Positions 1-6,442 are shown, numbered from the stretch's first letter. The stretch: 7,139 nt of DNA from Phycisphaerales bacterium (GCA_003153655.1 PMAK01000105.1:1-7139); one strand, 5' to 3'. The notes: generated by a model not told the origin, from the letters alone. Program-made: numbers and translations.

Positions 1-22
1 ATAAGGGGTCAGGAAGGTTTTT
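1..22 (+). repeat. Left inverted repeat of the RAYT cassette
   Basis: This is 22 bp with core GGGGTCAGGAAGG followed by a T run. It matches the reverse complement of 783-804 at all 22 positions. It starts at the first base of the window, so its true outer edge may lie further left. It is probably a recognition or end sequence for the neighbouring transposase. Confidence 0.75.
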
Positions 23-53
23 TATTGCAAAGCGTGCATGGCCCAGCTATTTT

Positions 54-770
54 GTGGTCATGCCAAGACGACTGCGTATCTCTCCGGGCGGACTGGTTTA
101 TCACGTGCTGAACCGCGCCGCTGGTCGAGCGACGATCTTTGAGAACATCGGCGACTATCAGGCGTTCGAGCAGGTTATCGAATTCGTACATCGGCGACTG
201 CCAATGCGGATAGTCGGCTACGTTCTGATGCCAAATCACTTTCATTTCGTCCTGTGGCCGCGCAAGGATGGCGAATTGAGCGAATTCATGCGACTTCTGA
301 CCGTCACCCACGCGAACCGCTGGCATGCAAATCGCCACACGATCGGGACTGGGCCGCTCTATCAAGGGAGATTCAAGAGCTTTCCAATCGAGCGAGACGA
401 ACACGCACTGACGGTGCTGCGGTATGTTGATCGGAATCCGTTGCGAGCCGCGAAGGTCCGGCGGTCACAGGATTGGCGATGGGGAAGCCTATACCATTTG
501 CAATCGAGCCGCGCACGGCCGGATTGGTTGCTGGCAGCGGAGGATTGGCCCGTGAAGCGCCGTCGGGATTGGACGTCCTGGGTGAATCTGCCGCAGACAG
601 ATCGAGAAATGTCGGCGATACGAGAATCGGTATTGCGCGGACGGCCATTTGGCGACGAGCGATGGGTTGATCGGACCACGGATCGACTGATGCTGGAAAG
701 CGCATTTCGGCCACGGGGTCGACCGAAAAAGCACCCGGGGAGAACCGAGCCGAATGCAAAATCTTCCTGA
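54..770 (+). CDS. REP-associated tyrosine transposase (RAYT, Y1_Tnp family)
   Basis: A single-strand DNA transposase of the IS200/IS605-like Y1 superfamily, of the kind associated with REP elements. Numbering is from GTG 54. The N-terminus (PRRLRISPGGLVYHVLNRA) is typical of RAYTs. The metal-binding HxH is at residues 62-64 in MPNHFHFVLWP. The conserved GPLYQGRFKSFP block is at about 100-111. The catalytic tyrosine is most likely Y124 in LRYVDRNPLRAA, followed by the WRWGSLYH block at about 141-148. At 236-238 aa it is complete and at the long end for the family, with a basic C-terminal extension. GTG 54 and ATG 60 are both possible starts. ATG 60 gives the canonical MPRR start, and no clear ribosome binding site precedes either. 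The stop codon lies inside an extra copy of the flanking repeat. The gene is convergent with the glycosyltransferase gene. All expected catalytic residues are present, so it may be active. Confidence 0.9.
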   Translation: MVMPRRLRISPGGLVYHVLNRAAGRATIFENIGDYQAFEQVIEFVHRRLPMRIVGYVLMPNHFHFVLWPRKDGELSEFMRLLTVTHANRWHANRHTIGTGPLYQGRFKSFPIERDEHALTVLRYVDRNPLRAAKVRRSQDWRWGSLYHLQSSRARPDWLLAAEDWPVKRRRDWTSWVNLPQTDREMSAIRESVLRGRPFGDERWVDRTTDRLMLESAFRPRGRPKKHPGRTEPNAKSS

Positions 771-782
771 CCCATTATTCAT
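758..782 (-). repeat. Imperfect extra copy of the RAYT repeat, overlapping the stop codon
   Basis: The segment 758-782 is a degenerate tandem copy of 783-809. Both share CTTCCTGACCC, offset by 26 bp, followed by a T/A-rich tail ending in TTCAT. The transposase stop codon TGA (768-770) is part of this repeat. The right end of the cassette therefore carries two direct copies, against one visible copy on the left. Confidence 0.6.
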
Positions 783-804
783 AAAAACCTTCCTGACCCC
801 TTAT
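783..804 (-). repeat. Right inverted repeat of the RAYT cassette
   Basis: This is the perfect 22-bp reverse complement of positions 1-22. It ends immediately before the TGA stop (806-808, minus strand) of the glycosyltransferase-methyltransferase gene. That stop lies in the short tail (TTTCAT) that resembles the tail of the extra copy at 758-782, so the element may have supplied the stop codon. Confidence 0.75.
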
Positions 805-805
805 T

Positions 806-2200
806 TCATACCAGGCGTTCGAGGACTGCCAGGGATTGCATGCGCACGATTTGCCGCCAGCGCTGCGTGTCGCGGCGGATCTGGTTGTAGAGATTGGTGA
901 CGCCTTCGTAGGTGCCAATGTCGTGCAGAATTACCAAGCCGTGAACGTGGACCCATGGGGACCAGATCAGGAAATCCTGGGAAGAGGCTTCGTAGGAATG
1001 ATCGCCGTCGATGAAGAGGAGGCGGATTGGCTGACGCCAATTGACGCCGATTTCGGCTGAGGCGCCTACGTGGATGTCAACCCTATCGCTTACGCCGGCG
1101 GCGGCGATGTTTTGTTTGAAGGTTTCCAGCGTGGTGCCACTGGTTGCGATGTCCTTGTCGGGATGGGTTCCCTGCGACTGATGCTCGGGCGATCCGTGGA
1201 AGTGATCTACCGCGGCTAATCGCCCCCCTGCTCCGGCCTTCATCCCTCTGGCGAGATAACATGCGGATTTGCCTTTGAAGCTGCCGATTTCGACGACGGA
1301 GCCTGTTCCGGGCCAGTGTTGGGCAAGCCAATTGAGAGTGAACCCTTCGAGAGGATGAAGAAATCCCTCGATCTTTTCCAAATCCGGGAGGTTCTGAATA
1401 AATGCAAGGGCCGCGGGAAAGGCCTGATGCATTTTCTCTTCCAAGCGTCGGATTTTGCGGCGTTGGATATCTTCTTCGTACGCGCGGGTTGCTTCGACGA
1501 AAGTGCCGTTCACTTCCTCATCGGAATGATAGAGCATTTCGATTTTGCCGTCGCGCATTATGGCGCGGTCCAGGAAATAATCGAAATGGCTGCCGGGGCG
1601 CACCCTATATTTGAGCATCGGGGATTGGAGCTTGACCATTTTTCCGGCTGCGAGAACCTGCTGGCGGAAGATGCAATCCTCTCCTGCCCCACGGCCGCGG
1701 AACGCCCTATCAATTGGAAAGCCGCCAATCTGCCGGGCGATTTCGGTTCGGACGATGAGGTCTCCCGGAGTGACATCTTCCATGGCCTTCTTTTGCCAGG
1801 GTTCGATGGGCCGGTGGGCGTTGACGAATTCGATTTCGCAGAAGATCGAGACGAGGTTGGGATCGGATTCCAATCGGCGCATGGCCGCTTCGAAAAAGCC
1901 GGGAGCGTAGCGATCGTCGGCATCGAGAAACGCGATGTATTTTCCGCGCGCGATGCGGAGGCCGGCGTTGCGAGCGGCGGCGGCTCCCTGATTTCCCTGC
2001 GAAATCAGCACAACCTGGTGGGGATATTCGACCATCAGCGTCTTTGCACGCTGGTATGAATCGTCGGTCGAGCCGTCATCGACGATGATCACCTCAGCGT
2101 GAATCTTCTGGGCCCAGACGCTGATCACGCATTCACGGAGATGCTCGCCACTGTTGTAACAGGGGATGACGACGGAAAAGATGGGGTCACTTACCAGAAT
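806..2200 (-). CDS. Bifunctional family 2 glycosyltransferase / SAM-dependent methyltransferase
   Basis: Probably modifies a cell-surface glycan or glycoconjugate in the cytoplasm; the substrate is unknown. Numbering is from GTG 2128. The N-terminal half is a GT-A fold of family GT2: EVIIVDDGSTDDSY at 12-25, GNQGAAAARNAG at 45-56, the DXD-type metal/nucleotide-sugar motif in FLDADD at 67-72, and a likely acceptor-side ED at 150-151. A charged linker of about 190-270 follows. The C-terminal half is a class I methyltransferase of the Methyltransf_24 type: motif I VVEIGSFKGKSA at 278-289, FIDGDHSYE at 372-380 and LHDIG at 401-405. The frame stays open upstream of GTG 2128 and encodes the missing first strand, FSVVIPCYNSG, just behind a strong Shine-Dalgarno (GGAGGAG, 2212-2206). 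No ATG, GTG or TTG lies there. ATT 2200, ATT 2203 or CTG 2197 are the candidate initiators, giving about 464 aa. A standard gene call would start at 2128 (440 aa). The gene is last in the minus-strand cluster. Confidence 0.82.
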   Translation of the reverse strand: MLVSDPIFSVVIPCYNSGEHLRECVISVWAQKIHAEVIIVDDGSTDDSYQRAKTLMVEYPHQVVLISQGNQGAAAARNAGLRIARGKYIAFLDADDRYAPGFFEAAMRRLESDPNLVSIFCEIEFVNAHRPIEPWQKKAMEDVTPGDLIVRTEIARQIGGFPIDRAFRGRGAGEDCIFRQQVLAAGKMVKLQSPMLKYRVRPGSHFDYFLDRAIMRDGKIEMLYHSDEEVNGTFVEATRAYEEDIQRRKIRRLEEKMHQAFPAALAFIQNLPDLEKIEGFLHPLEGFTLNWLAQHWPGTGSVVEIGSFKGKSACYLARGMKAGAGGRLAAVDHFHGSPEHQSQGTHPDKDIATSGTTLETFKQNIAAAGVSDRVDIHVGASAEIGVNWRQPIRLLFIDGDHSYEASSQDFLIWSPWVHVHGLVILHDIGTYEGVTNLYNQIRRDTQRWRQIVRMQSLAVLERLV

Positions 2201-2205
2201 AATTT

Positions 2206-2212
2206 CTCCTCC
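2206..2212 (-). promoter_or_regulatory. Shine-Dalgarno GGAGGAG that argues for a non-canonical start
   Basis: On the minus strand the sequence reads GGAGGAGAAATTATTCTGG. Counted from the end of GGAGG, the in-frame ATT codons start after 4 and 7 bases and CTG after 10. The encoded protein then reads (I)LVSDPIFSVVIPCYN, the expected beginning of a GT2 domain. GTG 2128 is 24 codons downstream of ATT 2200 and would delete this strand, so the position of the ribosome binding site supports the upstream start. Confidence 0.6.
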
Positions 2213-2300
2213 GGCCCTGGTTCCGGTTTGAATAACGCGTTCCGCTTTGGATCGCGGCTGAACCGGCCTCGGATCGTGCGGCGGTATTTAGAGCGTTTTT

Positions 2301-3437
2301 TTATTGTACTTGCAAATCCACGATGACTTCATGCCGCTGGCCGCTACGGAGAATGGCGATATCGGTTTGTCCGTGACGATTGGCGATCGCAGCGGCGAAG
2401 GCAGGTGCGTCGCCAACGGTTTGGCCGGCAAGACTAAGGACCAGATCGTCCTCGCGGAGTCCGGCGCGATCGGCAGCGGAGCCGGGAATGACATGGTCAA
2501 TTCTAAGAGCGGGTGTTGCGCCGAGCGCGGGATATTGCTGGCGTTCGGGATCGTCGGCGGTCACGGACTTGACGAATACGCCGAGGATGGCGCGGCGGAC
2601 GACGCCGTGCTCCATCAGTTCGGTGACCACTGGCGAGCAAGCGCCGGCGGAGAGATATCGCCCGGCCCTCGTAAAGCCAGCGATGGTTCCATCGGTATTA
2701 ACCAGCGCGGAAACATCGGGCTCCCACCCTTCCCAAACGGCGAGTCGATTTGCGGCGGGGTTGAGGGACATTACAAGCAGCAGTGATCCGGAACCGATTT
2801 TGTCGCTGGAGATGACGGCCGGTTTGAGCTTGATGCCATGAAGCTTGAGGAGCGTCAGGCCTGTCTCGCGATCAGAGGCGACGAACGACGCGGTGGCGTA
2901 GCGGCCGTCGCCGATGGCTACGGGAATGGGGGCGACACAGGCGGCGGCGTCAACATAGCGCGGGATCAGCAGGTCGTTTTTATCGTCAAACACGATGCCG
3001 ATGCCGTTGGGAGAAAATCGGTCGAGGCGCAACACGATGACCCGCCGCCCTACCGTCGGCTGAGCGTCCGATGGAAGGGTGGTCGGACGGATTTCGGCGG
3101 TGGCGAAGGAAATACCAGGGGAGCGGCGTTGCAATTCGGCGAGGCGGGCGAGTGATTGCGGATCGAGACGATCCGCCCATTTTAAAAGCGTTTCGTCCGG
3201 CGGTTGTGCAACGTTCGAGGGGAGCGGCATTTGAACGCGGACGATGCTGGGAGAGACTTGCTTGAAGAGTTCCTGGGTTTCGCGGTTCAGTTCATTGAGG
3301 AGCGGGCGGGTGGTTGGTGTATCGGATGTTTGGGCGTGAAGCAGTGTTGGGAGAAGGGTTAGCGCGGCGATGACAAGGCCTGCGGCAAGACCGTGGGCTT
3401 TAGGTTTGGGGGACGGGTTGAAAGTGTACTCGGACAT
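2301..3437 (-). CDS. Exported HtrA/DegP-like protein with PDZ domain, apparent pseudoprotease
   Basis: This resembles the HtrA (S1C) trypsin-like family but probably has no protease activity. A basic N-terminus and hydrophobic core (about 15-33) end in LLHA-Q, a plausible signal peptidase I site after A35, so the product should be periplasmic. LFKQVSPSIVRV (58-69) matches the HtrA N-terminal strand. GIGIVFDDKNDLLIPRYVDA aligns with the region bearing the catalytic His, but the position holds Y161 (or R160). SDRETGLTLLKL places G193 at the catalytic Asp. EPDVSALVNTDGTIAGF aligns with the GNSGGPLVN-DG-VIGI block and puts D241 at the nucleophile Ser. VTELMEHGVVRRAILGV (271-287) matches the HtrA linker to the PDZ domain, which spans about 285-375 (HVIPGSAADRAGLREDDLVLSLAGQTV). 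Length (378 aa) is normal for a one-PDZ HtrA. The ATG has only a weak ribosome binding site, 23 bp after the anti-sigma stop, suggesting coupled expression. The residue assignments are by eye. Confidence 0.8.
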   Translation of the reverse strand: MSEYTFNPSPKPKAHGLAAGLVIAALTLLPTLLHAQTSDTPTTRPLLNELNRETQELFKQVSPSIVRVQMPLPSNVAQPPDETLLKWADRLDPQSLARLAELQRRSPGISFATAEIRPTTLPSDAQPTVGRRVIVLRLDRFSPNGIGIVFDDKNDLLIPRYVDAAACVAPIPVAIGDGRYATASFVASDRETGLTLLKLHGIKLKPAVISSDKIGSGSLLLVMSLNPAANRLAVWEGWEPDVSALVNTDGTIAGFTRAGRYLSAGACSPVVTELMEHGVVRRAILGVFVKSVTADDPERQQYPALGATPALRIDHVIPGSAADRAGLREDDLVLSLAGQTVGDAPAFAAAIANRHGQTDIAILRSGQRHEVIVDLQVQ

Positions 3438-3460
3438 TTTTCTGGAATGCCGATGTTGGG

Positions 3461-4057
3461 TCAGAACTTATCCATTGGGGCGACAATGCCGGAATCGCCG
3501 CCGTCCGGGGGCGTGGCGGTATGGGCGGCTCGGAAATCATGTACGAACCGATTTGCCTCGTCGACTGTGTCAAACTGAAGATTGACAAGCTTTCCAGTGC
3601 CATCGTCCACTTCGACAGACACTTTGCCCGGGCTTGGCATTTGCGGAATTCCTGCCGAGGAAGCCATGTGATTCGACTGGTTTGAATTGATGCTTGCGGT
3701 GCTGGTGGGCGAGACAATATAGCGTTCTCTCCCCAGCCAACCAATGGTAAATCCGAAAAGAATGAGGGCGGCGACGGTTGTGATAATCCTGCTGACGTAG
3801 TGCCAGCGATCGAGAATATCTTCGCGCCTGGAAGCGCGCATGACGCGAGACTCGAGGCGGGCGACCGCCTGATCGCCCGGGTCGAGGGTTGACCACATCA
3901 TTCCGCGGACGGCATGATCGGCGCGGAGCGTATCCAGTTCGGACATCAACTCGCGCTCGATGGCCAGCCGGCGCCAAAGGCCCTCGCACTCCGCGACAGG
4001 CAATTCGCCGTCCAGATAGGCGCTCAACAACTCGCAATCATTCTCATTTACCGCCAT
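3461..4057 (-). CDS. Single-pass membrane anti-sigma factor
   Basis: Probably binds and inhibits the ECF sigma factor encoded 51 bp upstream. The N-terminus (ENDCELLSAYLDGELPVAECEGLWRRLA, about 5-32) is the usual start of anti-sigma domains of the RseA/RsiW type. It lacks a clear HxxxCxxC zinc motif, so it is probably a zinc-free version. One transmembrane helix is predicted at about 88-108 (YVSRIITTVAALILFGFTIGWLG). After it come a Ser/Asn-rich linker (about 116-142) and a small putative periplasmic module (KVSVEVDDGTGKLVNLQFDTVDEANRFVHDFR, about 145-176). The protein ends in IVAPMDKF. The N-in, C-out topology fits release by regulated proteolysis, as known for RseA and MucA. A GGGAG Shine-Dalgarno lies just upstream of the ATG. 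Position and architecture make the call strong, although the sequence itself is divergent. Confidence 0.8.
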   Translation of the reverse strand: MAVNENDCELLSAYLDGELPVAECEGLWRRLAIERELMSELDTLRADHAVRGMMWSTLDPGDQAVARLESRVMRASRREDILDRWHYVSRIITTVAALILFGFTIGWLGRERYIVSPTSTASINSNQSNHMASSAGIPQMPSPGKVSVEVDDGTGKLVNLQFDTVDEANRFVHDFRAAHTATPPDGGDSGIVAPMDKF

Positions 4058-4067
4058 GGGTCTCCCT

Positions 4068-4084
4068 GCTTTTTGCGCAAAAGC
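4068..4084 (-). other. Small inverted repeat between sigma and anti-sigma genes
   Basis: GCTTTT and AAAAGC form a 6-bp perfect inverted repeat around a 5-base centre (TGCGC). It lies in the 51-bp gap between the sigma stop and the anti-sigma ribosome binding site. In the RNA it could make a weak hairpin just ahead of the anti-sigma Shine-Dalgarno, or it may be a chance palindrome. It is not a strong terminator, since no U run follows it. Confidence 0.3.
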
Positions 4085-4108
4085 TACGCTCCTTCATACC
4101 TGGCTCTT

Positions 4109-4648
4109 TTACACTTGTCCGGCATAAGCCCGAAGCAATTCAGCCAATTGACGCCGACCGCGATGAATCCATGTTTTGACTTGTGGGATACTGGCATCAA
4201 GTGATTCCGCAATTTGGGCATATGACATTTTTTCATATTCACAAAGCACAATGGCCGCTCGAAAATTGTCAGGCAACCGGTCGATGGCGCGTCGGACTTG
4301 CAGGACCGTCTCGCTTTCGACCATGTGCTGCCCCGGCGATTGCGACCGGCCTTGGTCGCTTGCCTCATCCGGCAAAACAGACATGCGAGGCTGGCGTAAG
4401 ATACGCAAAGACTCATTGACCACGGTTCGCCGCATCAGGCCGCCGGGCTCGCGCCAATCGTAACGGTCGCGGTGCTGGTACAGGTTCATAAACGCCTGTT
4501 GCACCACGTCTTCCGGAGAGGCACGGTTGCCTACGATGGCTCTGGCGATTGCCAGGAGCCTCCGCGAATGCTGCCTTACGGCACGTTCAAATAGCTCGTT
4601 CGTGCTTTCGGCGGCTTCGGGCAGCCGTCCTTTCTCATCCATTGACAC
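4109..4648 (-). CDS. ECF-type RNA polymerase sigma factor
   Basis: Group 4 (extracytoplasmic function) sigma factor directing transcription of a stress or envelope regulon. At 179 aa it has only the two essential domains. Sigma-2 is about 20-88 (LFERAVRQHSRRLLAIARAIVGNRASPEDVVQQAFMNLYQ, then a -10 recognition part ending LMRRTVVNESLRILR). Sigma-4 is about 115-170 (VRRAIDRLPDNFRAAIVLCEYEKMSYAQIAESLDASIPQVKTWIHRGRRQLAELL), with the helix-turn-helix at about 140-165 for the -35 element. The GTG at 4648 is chosen over the ATG at 4642 because GGAG lies 7 bases before the GTG; the two differ by two residues. It is first in the minus-strand cluster and is followed by its likely anti-sigma factor. 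It is divergent from the aldo/keto reductase gene across about 100 bp. Confidence 0.93.
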   Translation of the reverse strand: MSMDEKGRLPEAAESTNELFERAVRQHSRRLLAIARAIVGNRASPEDVVQQAFMNLYQHRDRYDWREPGGLMRRTVVNESLRILRQPRMSVLPDEASDQGRSQSPGQHMVESETVLQVRRAIDRLPDNFRAAIVLCEYEKMSYAQIAESLDASIPQVKTWIHRGRRQLAELLRAYAGQV

Positions 4649-4693
4649 GCGCTAACTCCAGCAAAGTTACACCCTTCGGAGGCCTATCCTTGT

Positions 4694-4722
4694 ATCTTAT
4701 CGCCAGTGGCTGGCTTTGTCTT
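4694..4722 (-). promoter_or_regulatory. Candidate housekeeping promoter for the sigma operon
   Basis: On the minus strand AAGACA (-35-like, 4722-4717) and TAAGAT (-10-like, 4699-4694) are separated by 17 bases. Each matches 4 of 6 sigma-70 consensus positions. Transcription would start near 4687, about 39 bases before the GTG start. Matches of this quality arise by chance, so this is a suggestion only. No convincing plus-strand promoter for the aldo/keto reductase could be picked out in the same 101-bp divergent gap. Confidence 0.3.
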
Positions 4723-4749
4723 TTAGCTTAAACGCGGGAAAGGGACCTC

Positions 4750-5748
4750 ATGAACGCAAAAATGCCTCGCCGGAAGCTTGGGAAGTCGGGCTTGATCGTT
4801 TCGGCCTTAGGTTTGGGGTGCATGGGAATGTCCGAGTTTTATGGGACCAGGAACGATGAGGAGTCAATCCGCGTCGTTCACCGCAGCATAGACCTTGGGA
4901 TGGATTTCCTCGATACCGCGGATATGTACGGGGTTGGCCTTAACGAGCAACTCGTCGGGCAGGCGATCCGGGATCGACGTGGCAAGGTTATGTTGGCGAC
5001 GAAATTTGGGAATGTCCGCGGAGCGGATGGGAGCTTTAAGGGGGTCAATGGAAAGCCGGAATACGTTCGGTCGGCATGCGAGGCGAGTTTGAAGCGTCTT
5101 GGCGTGGAAGTGATCGATTTGTATTACCAGCATCGCGTCGATCCGCAGACGCCGATTGAGGAGACGATTGGTGCGATGGCTGAATTGGTTCGGGCGGGAA
5201 AGGTGCGATTCCTTGGGATGTCGGAGGCGGCGGCATCCACGCTGCGGCGGGCGGTGAAGGTGCATCCGATCGCGGCGCTGCAAACGGAATATTCTCTTTG
5301 GACCCGCGAGGTGGAAGCGGAAATTCTGCCAACTTGCCGGGAGCTGGGGATTGGATTCGTCGCTTACAGCCCGCTGGGGCGTGGGTTTCTTACGGGGCAA
5401 TTCAAGAAGACGGATGATCTTCCGACGGGTGACCGGCGGCGGGATTTTCCGCGGTTTCAGGGGAAGAATCTGGAACAGAATCTAGAACTTGTGAAAAAGA
5501 TCGAGCAGATGGCTGCGGCGAAGGGGTGCAAGCCGTCGCAATTGGCGCTGGCTTGGGTACTCGCGCGCGGTGAGGATATTGTGCCGATCCCTGGGACCAA
5601 GCGGCTGAAGTATCTTGAGGAGAATGCGGCCGCGATTGATGTGAAATTATCCGCGAAGGAAATGGGTGAGATCGAGCATGCGATGCCGGCGCACGCGGTG
5701 GCTGGATTGAGATATCCAGAGATGGCGATGGGCTCGGTCAATCGCTAA
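4750..5748 (+). CDS. Aldo/keto reductase (AKR13-like, NADPH-dependent oxidoreductase)
   Basis: A soluble TIM-barrel oxidoreductase reducing aldehydes or ketones with NAD(P)H; the physiological substrate is unknown. The N-terminus ([28 protein letters not shown]) and [12 protein letters not shown] (about 212-223) are characteristic of the YakC/AKR13-type branch. The catalytic tetrad is intact: D55 and Y60 in [10 protein letters not shown]85 in ATKFG, and H128 in YYQHRVD. The C-terminal cofactor-binding segment has [16 protein letters not shown]. At 332 aa it has full family length. The ATG is preceded by AAAGGGA at suitable spacing; a second in-frame ATG (MPRRK) follows four codons later. It is divergent from the sigma gene and is followed 16 bp later by the DJ-1/PfpI gene, probably in one transcript. 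Confidence 0.95.
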   Translation: MNAKMPRRKLGKSGLIVSALGLGCMGMSEFYGTRNDEESIRVVHRSIDLGMDFLDTADMYGVGLNEQLVGQAIRDRRGKVMLATKFGNVRGADGSFKGVNGKPEYVRSACEASLKRLGVEVIDLYYQHRVDPQTPIEETIGAMAELVRAGKVRFLGMSEAAASTLRRAVKVHPIAALQTEYSLWTREVEAEILPTCRELGIGFVAYSPLGRGFLTGQFKKTDDLPTGDRRRDFPRFQGKNLEQNLELVKKIEQMAAAKGCKPSQLALAWVLARGEDIVPIPGTKRLKYLEENAAAIDVKLSAKEMGEIEHAMPAHAVAGLRYPEMAMGSVNR

Positions 5749-5764
5749 AAAACGAGGATGTTTG

Positions 5765-6442
5765 ATGGCACTGACGGTGGGCATGTTGCTGTTTGAGTCC
5801 ATGACGCAATTGGACTTGAGCGGTCCGTATGAAGTTTTCTCGCGGATGCCTGATACGAAGGTGTTGCTGCTGGCGCCGCGCGTTGAGTGGATCAAGAGCG
5901 AATATGGATTGCGGATCATGCCGGATTGCGTTCTGGATGATGCGCCGGCGGTGGATGTGCTGTTTGTTCCGGGCGGGAGCGGGATTTCAGGGGTGATTGA
6001 GAATGCGGAGACACTGCGATTTTTGCGGGAGCGAGCTTCGTCTACGCGATACATAACATCTGTTTGCACGGGGGCGCTGGCTTTGGGGGCCGCGGGGCTT
6101 TTGCGCGGATATCGGGCGACGACGCATTGGATGAGTATTGATCTGCTGCCTTTGGTTGGTGCGATTCCGGTTTCGGAGCGGATTGTGATCGATCGGAACA
6201 GAATTACAGCCGGGGGAATCACGGCGGGGATTGATTTTGGTCTGACCATCGCGGCGGAGATCTGCGGACGAAAAGTTGCGGAAGAGATTCAACTGATGCT
6301 TGAGTATTGTCCGCAGCCGCCGTTTAATTCGGGATCGCCGGCGACGGCTGATGCGGAACTTGTGGATTCGATCCGGAACCACGGGCGGGCTTTTGAGATT
6401 CATGAGGAGCGGAAGGGGCTGCTTAAAAGGGTTCTGGGGTGA
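5765..6442 (+). CDS. DJ-1/PfpI family protein, isonitrile hydratase-like
   Basis: A cytoplasmic class I glutamine amidotransferase-fold protein. The closest characterised relatives by eye are isonitrile hydratases (InhA), which hydrate isonitriles to N-substituted formamides. From ATG 5765 the protein is 225 aa. The likely nucleophile is C101 in the elbow SVCTGALALGAAGLL, with T102 next to it. D17 and E23 lie in QLDLSGPYEVFS, the positions expected for this family. LRGYRATTHW follows the elbow, and GGITAGIDFGL is also typical. No AraC-type DNA-binding domain follows, so it is the enzyme-like short form and not a GATase1-AraC regulator. ATG 5765 is preferred over TTG 5762 because GAGG (5754-5757) stands 7 bases before it. 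It lies 16 bp after the aldo/keto reductase gene. The true substrate is not established: related proteins include transcription-factor-like and glyoxalase-like members. Confidence 0.85.
   Translation: MALTVGMLLFESMTQLDLSGPYEVFSRMPDTKVLLLAPRVEWIKSEYGLRIMPDCVLDDAPAVDVLFVPGGSGISGVIENAETLRFLRERASSTRYITSVCTGALALGAAGLLRGYRATTHWMSIDLLPLVGAIPVSERIVIDRNRITAGGITAGIDFGLTIAAEICGRKVAEEIQLMLEYCPQPPFNSGSPATADAELVDSIRNHGRAFEIHEERKGLLKRVLG

Larger units (their letters stand above)
1..804 (+). mobile_element. RAYT cassette bounded by inverted repeats
   Basis: The unit has a Y1-type transposase gene in the middle and the same sequence at both ends in opposite orientation. The left copy at 1-22 is the exact reverse complement of 783-804, with core GGGGTCAGGAAGG. 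Repeats flanking a REP-associated transposase are expected for this family, which acts on short palindromic or repeated DNA. The left boundary is uncertain because the window starts inside the repeat. The right boundary lies 1 base from the stop codon of the opposing glycosyltransferase gene. No target-site duplication can be tested. Whether the unit moves as a whole or is a domesticated RAYT with its REP-like sites cannot be decided from this sequence. Confidence 0.6.

Noticed and set aside
1316..2059. Long open frame on the plus strand (about 247 codons) opposite the glycosyltransferase gene
   Set aside because: It shows no recognisable domain and is antisense to a clearly conserved GT2/methyltransferase frame. 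Such shadow frames are common in GC-rich genes.
2213..2300. Terminator or separate promoter between the PDZ gene and the glycosyltransferase gene
   Set aside because: Only 3-bp stems and a short A run were seen; nothing strong enough to call, so operon continuity here is left open.
3914..4204. Plus-strand open frames opposite the sigma and anti-sigma genes
   Set aside because: They have no family motifs and overlap two well-supported genes, so they are treated as chance frames.
4663..4671. TGTAACTTT on the minus strand, resembling an ECF -35 element (AAC core) upstream of the sigma gene
   Set aside because: It lies only 14 bases before the GTG start, so a promoter using it would begin transcription inside the gene. 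It fits neither the chosen start nor the ATG at 4642.
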